Below are positions 6,841 through 12,059 of a stretch of 12,059 nucleotides of DNA, piece after piece. Source of the DNA: Caulobacteraceae bacterium. GTDB lineage: Bacteria > Pseudomonadota > Alphaproteobacteria > Caulobacterales > Caulobacteraceae. The notes beneath the pieces were generated by a model. The model saw only the letters and a program-made list of their open reading frames with translations. It had not been told where the DNA came from and made no database searches. Within the stretch, counting starts at the first letter, position 1. The number at the start of each line of letters is the position of its first letter. Location of the stretch: the NCBI GenBank assembly GCA_947479185.1, contig CANJYY010000046.1:1-12059 (forward strand), read 5' to 3'. The translations under genes and the position numbers were made by a program.

Positions 6841-7490
6841 TTCTGGCGAGCCTTCTCCAGCAATGCCTGGGCTTCGGCGCGACGCCCGCGGTCGGCGATT
6901 TCACGGCCGGGTCGGGGCGGGGCGGTGAGTGCTTTTTCCAACGCCTTCACGGCGCCCGCGTACTGCCCCTGACGGAACAGGAAGTCGGCGTAGAAGAAGT
7001 TGCTGTCCAGGCCGTTCGGGTTGGCGGCGATCCCCTTGAGCAGATAGGCGCGGGCCTTTGCCGGGTCGCCGAAGCCGACCGGGAAGCCCGGAACCTGAGC
7101 GTAAAGCGACCCCAGGCTGGTGTAGACCGAGCCATCGCCCAGCGCCGCGGGGTTGATGTGTTCGGCGCGCTCGAGCAGGGCCTTCGCTTCCTTCGCGAGG
7201 GCCAGACCGCCGAGGCCGCCCTTGGCGCCGGCTTCGGTCGACAGGGCGATGGCCTCCCAGACGAGCGGCTCGGCGCGGGCCGGGAACTGGTGGGCCAGGG
7301 CGTCGGCCTGGGCGGCCAGCTTCGCGGCGGCGGCGGCCTGCGCCGGCTTGTCGTGGATCTCGAAGTTCACATGGTCCCAGCCGTGGGCCAGGCCGTCGAC
7401 CCGGGTATCGAAGGCGGCGTCGCGGGCGAGGGCCGGCGCGGCGGCGCTGAAGCCCAGCGCCAGGGCGAGCAGGATCGGAGTGAGTTTCAT
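6825..7490 (-). CDS. Secreted/periplasmic TPR-repeat protein (TatT-like in layout)
   Basis: This 221-residue protein begins with a clear signal peptide, MKLTPILLALALGFSAAAPALA, with a likely cleavage after residue 22 (AxA). The mature part is alpha-helical with TPR-like units: about 50-85 (Ala-rich helices), 96-116 (ALAKEAKALLERAEHINP), 140-160 (GDPAKARAYLLKGIAANP) and 163-190 (SNFFYADFLFRQGQYAGAVKALEKAL). The segment GDGSVYTSLGSLYAQVPGFPVGFGD resembles the TRAP-associated TatT family, but no TRAP transporter genes are near. It is the last gene of the operon. Its ATG lies 17 bases after the SDR stop with AAGGA at 8-base spacing. As the only exported protein of the set, it could bind, carry or help localise the pathway product; that is inference. 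Confidence 0.82.
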   Translation of the reverse strand: MKLTPILLALALGFSAAAPALARDAAFDTRVDGLAHGWDHVNFEIHDKPAQAAAAAKLAAQADALAHQFPARAEPLVWEAIALSTEAGAKGGLGGLALAKEAKALLERAEHINPAALGDGSVYTSLGSLYAQVPGFPVGFGDPAKARAYLLKGIAANPNGLDSNFFYADFLFRQGQYAGAVKALEKALTAPPRPGREIADRGRRAEAQALLEKARQKLKHS

Positions 7491-7507
7491 GGAAATGGTC
7501 CTTGGTA

Positions 7508-8263
7508 TCAGCGGGCGAACATCGCCACGGCCTTGCGGTCGTTGGCCGACAGGGCGCGATCGACGAGCCCCGGAAGCAGGGCGTTGATGCGAACGAACAG
7601 GCTTTCGGGGAAGCCGAAGTAGACATCCTGGCGACGCGCCCGGACGGCGGCGACGATGCGCCGGGCGATGGCCTTGGGCTCGTCCATGTTCATGTGGGTG
7701 AGCCTGGCGAACTCCATCACCGCCGGGGTATTGAGCGGCGTGCGGACAGCGCGTGGCGCGACGTAGGTCACGTCGATGCCGGTCCCCGTCAGTTCGCGCC
7801 GCAGCGCCTGGCTGAAGCCGCGCAGGCCGGCCTTGGCGCTGGAATAGGTGACAAAATGGGCGAAGTTGATCGAGCCGAAGATCGAGCCGATGTTGACGAT
7901 CTGACCCCGCCCCTCGGCCTTCATCTTCGGCAGCACCGCCTGCGCCAGCCGGACCGGCGCGACGAGGTTGACCATGTAGCTGGCCATCATGTGCTCGGCC
8001 GACTGTCGCTCGAACGGCCCGAAATGCTGGATGCCCGCGAGGTTGATGAGAATGTCCCAGTGGCGACGGCCGACATCGGCCGCCGCAGCCTCGATCCCGG
8101 CCGCGGAGCCCAGGTCGTGCTTCAGCGTCTGTCCGGCGATGTCGGAGTCGATGCGGTCCAGCACCGTGACCCGCGCGCCTTCGGCCGCCAACTGTTTGCA
8201 GATCAGCGCGCCGAGGCCGCCGGAGCCGCCGGTGATCAGGATATCCTTGTCCTTAAACGACAT
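7508..8263 (-). CDS. Classical short-chain dehydrogenase/reductase (SDR)
   Basis: This 251-residue Rossmann-fold oxidoreductase has the cofactor motif TGGSGGLG (11-18) and Asp36 at the end of the second strand (VTVLDR), which favours NAD(H). It has NLAG (74-77, the usual NNAG position), Asn99, Ser127 in NIGSIFG, and the catalytic Tyr140 and Lys144 in YSSAK. The whole Asn-Ser-Tyr-Lys tetrad is therefore present. The substrate loop after PRAVRTP (170-176) is long and carries MEFARLTHMNM. The C-terminus is Phe/Leu-rich (YFGFPESLFVRINALLPGLVDRAL), as in SDRs acting on lipophilic or fatty-acyl substrates and in some DltE/SadH-like members. It overlaps the end of the diiron oxidase gene by 11 bases and has GAGG six bases before the ATG. 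It probably oxidises or reduces an intermediate made by its neighbours. Confidence 0.93.
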   Translation of the reverse strand: MSFKDKDILITGGSGGLGALICKQLAAEGARVTVLDRIDSDIAGQTLKHDLGSAAGIEAAAADVGRRHWDILINLAGIQHFGPFERQSAEHMMASYMVNLVAPVRLAQAVLPKMKAEGRGQIVNIGSIFGSINFAHFVTYSSAKAGLRGFSQALRRELTGTGIDVTYVAPRAVRTPLNTPAVMEFARLTHMNMDEPKAIARRIVAAVRARRQDVYFGFPESLFVRINALLPGLVDRALSANDRKAVAMFAR

Positions 8264-8924
8264 GGGCGGCCTCGCGGGTGTGGGGGATGGCGGCGAACAC
8301 GCCAGCGAACAGATTGAACACGCCGCCGGCGACCTCGATGATCGCGGCCTGGTCGGCGGGATCGTCGACCTCGCCCATGAGATTCTGGAAGAACACCAGA
8401 TGTTCCTGGTCGAGCGCGCCGTGCGAGGTCAGGTAGCTGAAGCACTGCGGGCCGAGGCCGAGGTTCCTGGCCACCGCCTCGGCGCCCTGGGTCGCCAGCC
8501 GCACGCTGGTCCCCTCGAGCACCAGCACCATGCCGAAGAAGCCCATCGGATTGATCCGGCGGATGTAGTCGTAGGCGTAGTCGACCATCGCCTGGGTCGC
8601 GGCGCGGGGCGTTCCGTTGCGCACGGCCTCGGGGTCGCCGCCGCAATTGCGGATATCGTTGAGGATCCACTCCTCGTGACCGGTTTCCTCATCGATGTAC
8701 TCGTCGAGGGCGTCGCGGAAGCGCTGGTGGGCGTCGTCCAGCCCGGCTTTGGCCGCCTGCATCAGCGGCACGGTGTGCTTCACGTGGTGATAGGCCTCGG
8801 TCAGGTAGGCGATGTAGGTCTCGCGCGAGATCGCGCCGGTCAGGCCGTCCTGGATCTGCGGCACGGAGGCCAGGGCCTGCTGGCCGGGGGCGGTTTCGGT
8901 GATCAGTCGCTGGAAGAAGGTCAC
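8253..8924 (-). CDS. Heme-oxygenase-like diiron oxidase (iron-containing redox enzyme / TenA-like fold)
   Basis: This 223-residue all-helical protein belongs to the heme-oxygenase-like (HDO) superfamily that includes UndA, BesC, CADD and SznF. The six expected iron ligands can be read: Glu80 and His83 (ETGH, the ExxH seen in UndA), Glu137 (VLVLEGTS), and His168, Asp172 and His175 (HGALDQEH, the HxxxDxxH of CADD). Helix 1 carries YIAYLTEAYHHVKHTVP, also typical. Known members use O2 on fatty acids, amino acids or their own side chains, for example decarboxylating fatty acids to alkenes. Homologues are often mislabelled as TenA regulators. The start is GTG at 8924, overlapping the stop of the synthetase gene (GTGA) with AGGAG eight bases upstream. 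The frame stays open further upstream, but only inside the synthetase gene. Confidence 0.87.
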   Translation of the reverse strand: MTFFQRLITETAPGQQALASVPQIQDGLTGAISRETYIAYLTEAYHHVKHTVPLMQAAKAGLDDAHQRFRDALDEYIDEETGHEEWILNDIRNCGGDPEAVRNGTPRAATQAMVDYAYDYIRRINPMGFFGMVLVLEGTSVRLATQGAEAVARNLGLGPQCFSYLTSHGALDQEHLVFFQNLMGEVDDPADQAAIIEVAGGVFNLFAGVFAAIPHTREAAHVV

Positions 8925-10387
8925 GGCTGGGTCTCCTGTTCGGTGGCTTCGATGAAGGGGCGATGGTTGGCGAGGATGGCGGCGCGGCGCGGTCGGCCGT
9001 TGCCGGTCAGTTCCCCGGCTTCGGGGTCGAGGGGCGGGCGGACCTGCCAGCGGGCGACCCGGGCGTAGGCGGGCAGGTTGGCGTTGGCCCGCTCCACGGC
9101 CCGGGCGAGGGTCGCCGCGTCGAGGTCGGGCATCAGCGGCACGATCAGGGCGCCGAGCTCCGGCTGGGCCTCGCCGAAGACGATGGCCTGGCGGATCTCC
9201 GGCTGGGCCAGCAGCTCGCTCTCGACCCATTCCGGCGCGATGTTGCGGCCGTAGGCGGTGATGATGGTGGCGCCGCGCCGGCCGGCGATCGACAGGAAAC
9301 CGTCAGCGTCCTGCCCGCCGATGTCGCCGGTGGCGACGACGCCTTCGTTCACCATCCCGCCGGCGTAGCCGAGGAAGGGGCGGGGCCCGACGAGGATCTC
9401 TCCGTCCGCCGACAGGGTCACGTCCAGGTGCGGCAGCGGCTTGCCGACAGCGCCGGCGCGATGCGCGCCCGGCGTGTTCAGCGCGACCACCGAGGCGCAT
9501 TCGCTAAGACCATAGCCCTCGTAGACCGGCAGGCCGAGCGCGGCGGCCTGATCGAGCAGCTTGGGCGACACCTTGGCCCCGCCGACGGCGACCAGGCTGA
9601 GGTCCGGGAACCGCGCCCCGGCGAACGACATGACCATCAGCAGCGCCCGCAGCAGTTCGGGCACGAGGATCAGGCTGGTGGCCTTCTCGCCGGCGATCGT
9701 GGCCGCCAGTTTGGCGAGGTCCGGCCGGAAGGGATTGTCGAGGCCGAGGTCGGCAGCCGGCAGAACGTGATAGCGGCCGCCGGCGAGCAGGGTGGTGTAG
9801 AGGCCGGCGACGTTCTCCAGCAGGATCGACAGCGGCAGCAGCGGCAGGTGCTTGCCGGCGTAGTCGGCGCCGATGACCTCGACCAGCGAGGCGGCGACCG
9901 CCTCCATCTGGTCCTGCGACAGACAGACGCCCTTGGGCTGGCCGGTCGAGCCGGAGGTGTAGGTGATCTTGGCCGTGCCCTCGGGAAGGTCGGTCGGGGC
10001 CGTGGCCAGCAGAGCGACGCCCAGCCGGGCGCCGGCGGCCTCGATCGAGGCGTCATCCTCGCCCGGCGCGATCAGCAGGCCCGCGCCGGCGTCGGCCAGC
10101 ACATGGCTGCGCTGGGCCGGGGTGAAGAAGGCCGGGATCGGCAGGCTGGGCCAGCCCAGTCTGACCAGGGCCAGATCGAGCACGACCCAGGCCGGACTGT
10201 TGTCCAGCACGATGGCCACCGGCGCGCCGGCCCGGAAGTGCGGCGACAGCCCCTCCAGCTGGCCGGCCGTTTCGTCCACGGCCTCTGCCAGCTCGGCGTA
10301 GGTCCAGGTCCGGTCCGCGTCGCTGAGGGCGATTGCGGCGGGCGTGGCGGCGGCATGGCGCGTCAGCGCGTCGAGGACGCGGCTCAC
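8921..10387 (-). CDS. AMP-binding (ANL superfamily) acyl-CoA-synthetase-like protein with altered A10 motif
   Basis: This 488-residue protein has the adenylation P-loop YTSGSTGQPKG (143-153), A5 motif YGLSE (292-296), A7 TGD (353-355) and hinge/A8 segment GRRGATIITAYGRNIAPEWVE (369-389), whose 'GRNIAPEWVE' end is close to long-chain acyl-CoA synthetases. It should activate a carboxylic acid as acyl-AMP and perhaps pass it to CoA or an amine. The C-terminal A10 region reads ELTGNGRPRR (459-468): Arg465 stands where the catalytic lysine normally is, and no lysine occurs after Lys316. At 488 residues it is shorter than typical long-chain synthetases (about 550-600). The start is GTG, overlapping the stop of the upstream hemolysin-family gene (GTGA), and its own stop overlaps the diiron oxidase start. 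Substrate unknown; a fatty acid is likely. Confidence 0.9.
   Translation of the reverse strand: MSRVLDALTRHAAATPAAIALSDADRTWTYAELAEAVDETAGQLEGLSPHFRAGAPVAIVLDNSPAWVVLDLALVRLGWPSLPIPAFFTPAQRSHVLADAGAGLLIAPGEDDASIEAAGARLGVALLATAPTDLPEGTAKITYTSGSTGQPKGVCLSQDQMEAVAASLVEVIGADYAGKHLPLLPLSILLENVAGLYTTLLAGGRYHVLPAADLGLDNPFRPDLAKLAATIAGEKATSLILVPELLRALLMVMSFAGARFPDLSLVAVGGAKVSPKLLDQAAALGLPVYEGYGLSECASVVALNTPGAHRAGAVGKPLPHLDVTLSADGEILVGPRPFLGYAGGMVNEGVVATGDIGGQDADGFLSIAGRRGATIITAYGRNIAPEWVESELLAQPEIRQAIVFGEAQPELGALIVPLMPDLDAATLARAVERANANLPAYARVARWQVRPPLDPEAGELTGNGRPRRAAILANHRPFIEATEQETQP
8933..8937 (-). promoter_or_regulatory. Ribosome-binding site deciding the diiron oxidase start
   Basis: Read on the minus strand this is AGGAG, 8 bases before the GTG at 8924 and inside the 3' end of the synthetase gene. 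It selects the GTGA-overlap start over the longer open frame reaching 9230. Confidence 0.75.
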
Positions 10388-11109
10388 TGGACCACGCTCC
10401 CCGGGAGGGCCGGATGCAGGCGGGGGGTGACGTCGGTGTCTAGGATCGGATCCGCCAGCAGCAGGCTGGCCAGGGCGGGCAGGGCCGGGGCGATGGCGCC
10501 GACCAGCACTTCCGGGTCACGGGCGTAGTAGGCGCCCCAGTCCGCGCCGCCGTCGGGCAGGCGCTCGGCCTGCGCGCGGGTCAGGCCCCTGGTGGCGAAG
10601 CCGACCCGCGCGAAGCTGCGGCGCAGCTGCTTCGTGGCCGTGGCCACCGCGTGGGTGCAGCCCTGCCGGTCGAGGTGGGCCGCGAGGGCGAGGAACAGGA
10701 ACAGCGAGGCGCCGGGGCTTTCCGAGGCCAGGTTGCCGATCTCGGCGATCTGGTTGCGGCGGGGGCGATCACCGAGCGTCGCCGCGATGGCGGTCTCCAC
10801 CGGTCCGTCCAGATAATGTTCGAGATACAGCGGCGCGTCGGCGGCGAAGCGGAAACCGGCGGCGGCATGGATGACGCCGTCGTTGTCCTGCACGCTGATC
10901 AGGGTCGGGAAGTGACTGCGGATGTGGCCGTCGAACGCCTTGGCGTAGGCGGCTTCCAGATAGGCTTCCACCCGCAGACGGTCAGGCCGCCCGCTGTGAT
11001 GGATGCTGATCCGTCCAGGCTCCACCGCCGTGAACCGGCGCACGCGGTCGGCGTCGAACCGGAGACTTCCCCGAACGGCGCCGTCATCGACCATCATCAC
11101 TTCCAGCAA
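10384..11109 (-). CDS. Thermostable-hemolysin family protein (GNAT/LuxI-like layout)
   Basis: This 241-residue protein matches the family named after the Vibrio thermostable (delta) hemolysin: RVEAYLEAAYAKAFDGHIRSHFP (46-68), AAAGFRFA (82-89), LYLEHYLD (94-101), AEIGNLAS (122-129), TATKQLRRSFARVGF (157-171) and WGAYYARDPEVLVG (191-204). No signal peptide or pore-forming segment is seen, so a lytic role is doubtful. The order of blocks (N-terminal 'F' helix, beta-strands, E-x-G-N, then 'sFarvGF') resembles GNAT acyltransferases and LuxI-type acyl-HSL synthases. With an acyl-activating gene directly behind it, acyl transfer is my preferred inference. The start is TTG with GGAG seven bases upstream; ATGs at codons 5 and 6 are poorly spaced alternatives. 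It is the first gene of the operon, divergent from the sigma factor gene. Confidence 0.87.
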   Translation of the reverse strand: MLEVMMVDDGAVRGSLRFDADRVRRFTAVEPGRISIHHSGRPDRLRVEAYLEAAYAKAFDGHIRSHFPTLISVQDNDGVIHAAAGFRFAADAPLYLEHYLDGPVETAIAATLGDRPRRNQIAEIGNLASESPGASLFLFLALAAHLDRQGCTHAVATATKQLRRSFARVGFATRGLTRAQAERLPDGGADWGAYYARDPEVLVGAIAPALPALASLLLADPILDTDVTPRLHPALPGSVVQ

Positions 11110-11116
11110 GGCTCGT

Positions 11117-11120
11117 CTCC
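11117..11120 (-). promoter_or_regulatory. Ribosome-binding site supporting the TTG start of the hemolysin-family gene
   Basis: GGAG on the minus strand lies 7 bases before the TTG at 11109. The nearest in-frame ATGs are 12 and 15 bases further in, at spacings too long for this site. Confidence 0.55.
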
Positions 11121-11155
11121 GTTCTCGCGTTACACCGGCGCCCTCTGACCGGAAT

Positions 11156-11167
11156 GACGACGTCGTC
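11156..11167. promoter_or_regulatory. 12-bp palindrome in the divergent promoter region (candidate operator)
   Basis: GACGACGTCGTC is perfectly self-complementary and sits in the 184-base gap between the hemolysin-family operon (-) and the sigma factor gene (+). A looser inverted repeat, AATCG (11186-11190) with CGATT (11198-11202), lies nearby. Either could bind a dimeric regulator that controls one or both directions. No confident -35/-10 pair was found in this gap. Confidence 0.3.
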
Positions 11168-11293
11168 GGGAGACCCCCTCACAGGAATCGACATTCGCGA
11201 TTGCGCGGCCGGCCGGCATGGGGGAAATCGGGAGGCCTCCGGATCGCCGGAGCGGTCAGCGGCGCATCCGCCGCGGGAGGTCCGGTCCCGGCC

Positions 11294-11815
11294 TTGGACG
11301 AGCGCGACAGCCATCCCCTGATCGCCGTCTATCTCGCGCGCCGCGTGGAGCTGGTGCGCTATTTCCGCATCCGTCTGCGGTCGGAAGCCGCCGCCGAGGA
11401 TCTGGTCCAGGACATCTATGTGAAGATCGCCGGCCTGCCGGCGGAGGACATCGGCAACCCGGCCGCCTACCTCTACCGGCTGGGCACGAACCTGATGCTC
11501 GACCGCCTCAAGCAGCAGAAGCGCTCCGAACGCCGCGACGCCGACTGGCGCGACGCGGAGACCCTGTCTTCCGGTGGCGAGGACATCGCCCAGGCCCCGC
11601 CGGCCGACGAGGCCCTGGCCGCGCGCCAGCGTCTGGACCAGATCATCGAGACCGTCAGCGCGCTGCCGCCGCAGGTGAAGGAAGCCTTCCGCCTGCACAA
11701 GCTCGAAGGCCTGACCCACGCGGAGACCGCGGAGGCCATGGGCATCTCCCGATCGAGCGTCGAAAAACACATTATGGCCAGCCTCAAACGCATCCTCGCG
11801 AAGGTCGGCCGATGA
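11294..11815 (+). CDS. FecI-type ECF RNA polymerase sigma factor
   Basis: This 173-residue protein has the two ECF domains. Sigma region 2 is at about 12-78, with AAAEDLVQDIYVKI (32-45) and NPAAYLYRLGTNLMLDRLKQQKR (55-77). Region 4 is at about 112-168, with LPPQVKEAFRLHKLEGLTHAETAEAMGISRSSVEKHI, a clear helix-turn-helix. 'NPAAYLYRIAxNLxLDxxR' and the 'SSVEKHI' end are typical of the FecI group, which usually responds to a TonB-dependent receptor through a FecR partner to control iron or other nutrient uptake. A FecR-type gene follows. The start is taken as TTG at 11294: GGGAGG at 11275-11280 is 13 bases away, somewhat far. I found no better in-frame start; the frame continues upstream without family similarity. 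Confidence 0.92.
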   Translation: MDERDSHPLIAVYLARRVELVRYFRIRLRSEAAAEDLVQDIYVKIAGLPAEDIGNPAAYLYRLGTNLMLDRLKQQKRSERRDADWRDAETLSSGGEDIAQAPPADEALAARQRLDQIIETVSALPPQVKEAFRLHKLEGLTHAETAEAMGISRSSVEKHIMASLKRILAKVGR

Positions 11816-11919
11816 GCCGTCAACGCAAGCAAAAGAAATATTGGAGGCGCCTGGCCGTTTGTGGCGTCATTTGGGCAGGACCCCTGAACACCCCCTACCG
11901 GAGACACCTCCCGCGATGA
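11812..11919 (+). CDS. Possible 35-residue ORF fitted between sigma and anti-sigma genes
   Basis: Its ATG overlaps the sigma factor stop (ATGA) and its TGA overlaps the ATG of the FecR-type gene (ATGA again). The product would have a very basic N-terminus (MSRQRKQKKYWRR), one short hydrophobic patch at about 14-25 (LAVCGVIWAGPL) and a basic tail, with ten Arg/Lys in 35 residues. No family is recognised. The gap may instead simply hold the promoter of the FecR gene, in which case the ORF is accidental. Exact coupling at both ends is what makes it worth listing. Confidence 0.25.
   Translation: MSRQRKQKKYWRRLAVCGVIWAGPLNTPYRRHLPR
11831..11870 (+). promoter_or_regulatory. Candidate ECF-dependent promoter upstream of the FecR-type gene
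   Basis: An A/T-rich patch (AAAAGAAATATTGGAGG, 11831-11847), unusual in this GC-rich window, is followed 17 bases later by CGTCAT (11865-11870), an ECF-like -10. The layout resembles promoters sometimes found between fecI and fecR genes, which would give autoregulation. The -35 does not match a firm consensus, so this is tentative. It overlaps the 35-codon ORF. Confidence 0.3.
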
Positions 11920-12059
11920 GCGGCCAGCCCCTTTCCCCCGACGCCGAAGCGCTGCGCGACGAAGCGATCGCCTGGCTCGTGCGCGTCCAGTCGGACGCGG
12001 CGACCGGCGACGACTGGGCGGCGCTGGCGGACTGGCTGGACGGATCGGACGCGCGTCAG
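11916..12059 (+). CDS. FecR-type anti-sigma factor, N-terminal part (partial, 3' end outside window)
   Basis: The first 48 codons are visible and the frame runs to the window edge. After a short leader, the sequence ALRDEAIAWLVRVQSDAATG followed by DDWAALADWLDGSDAR matches the cytoplasmic N-terminal domain of FecR-like anti-sigma regulators (DUF4880: 'EAaxWlxRLxs...d...f..WL'). This domain binds the cognate FecI sigma factor. The rest would hold a membrane helix and a periplasmic domain that senses a TonB receptor. GGAG lies 12 bases before the ATG. It is 100 bases downstream of the sigma gene, on the same strand. A TonB-dependent receptor gene is expected beyond the window. Confidence 0.88.
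   Translation, partial: MSGQPLSPDAEALRDEAIAWLVRVQSDAATGDDWAALADWLDGSDARQ

Noticed and set aside
8253..8924. TenA thiaminase or TenA-type regulator
   Set aside because: The full diiron ligand set and lack of thiamine-gene neighbours favour an HDO oxidase.
8925..9230. N-terminal extension of the diiron oxidase frame up to 9230
   Set aside because: Arg/Pro-rich sequence lying wholly inside the synthetase gene. The GTG at 8924 has a good ribosome site and gives the normal HDO length.
8963..10528. Long plus-strand ORF (521 codons) opposite the synthetase and hemolysin-family genes
   Set aside because: Gly/Arg/Gln-rich product with no recognisable motif. It is exactly antisense to a gene with complete ANL motifs, as expected for shadow frames in GC-rich DNA.
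11003..11293. Upstream extension of the sigma factor frame
   Set aside because: It would overlap the 5' end of the hemolysin-family gene and adds sequence unlike ECF sigma factors; TTG at 11294 gives the standard length.
1..12059. Defence system, prophage, integrative element or CRISPR array
   Set aside because: No integrase, transposase, phage gene, tRNA attachment site or regular repeats were seen; base composition looks even apart from the small A/T patch near 11835.

Overview
The window is high-GC, densely packed bacterial DNA of proteobacterial type. A FecI-type sigma factor followed by a FecR-type anti-sigma gene, GTG/TTG starts and many 4-bp start/stop overlaps suggest an alphaproteobacterium, possibly Caulobacterales (Brevundimonas/Caulobacter/Phenylobacterium-like). 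That placement is inferred from gene content and style; no rRNA or marker gene is present. I saw no tRNA, rRNA, insertion sequence or CRISPR array, and no gene-free stretch exceeds 300 bases.

Layout. (1) 1-229, +: the 3' end of an ABC-F ATPase, followed by a strong GC hairpin. (2) 472-3540, +: a three-gene operon for a MacAB/DevBCA-like system (membrane-fusion protein, MacB/FtsX-type permease, LolD/MacB-type ATPase). No outer-membrane TolC-like partner is present. (3) 3680-4961, -: an FMN nitroreductase and, upstream of it, a DoxX-like membrane protein. (4) 5245-6690, +: a GPH-family (MelB-like) major facilitator, with a 14-bp perfect palindrome in its leader. (5) 6825-11109, -: a tightly coupled five-gene operon, in transcription order: thermostable-hemolysin-family protein (GNAT/LuxI-like in layout), AMP-binding acyl-CoA-synthetase-like protein, heme-oxygenase-like diiron oxidase, SDR oxidoreductase, secreted TPR protein. 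(6) 11294 to the end, +: divergent FecI-type ECF sigma factor and the start of its FecR-type anti-sigma, with a possible 35-codon ORF fitted exactly between them.

The most interesting part is block 5. An acyl-activating enzyme, a possible acyltransferase, a diiron oxidase with every expected metal ligand visible, and a classical SDR are joined by GTGA, GTGA and 11-bp overlaps. This reads as a small biosynthetic pathway, probably making an oxidised or reduced fatty-acyl product, rather than as a haemolysin locus. The synthetase-like protein has Arg where the catalytic A10 lysine of the ANL superfamily normally sits and has no lysine after residue 316, so its chemistry may not be ordinary CoA-ligase chemistry. 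The pathway idea is inference; the domain calls and overlaps are read from the sequence.
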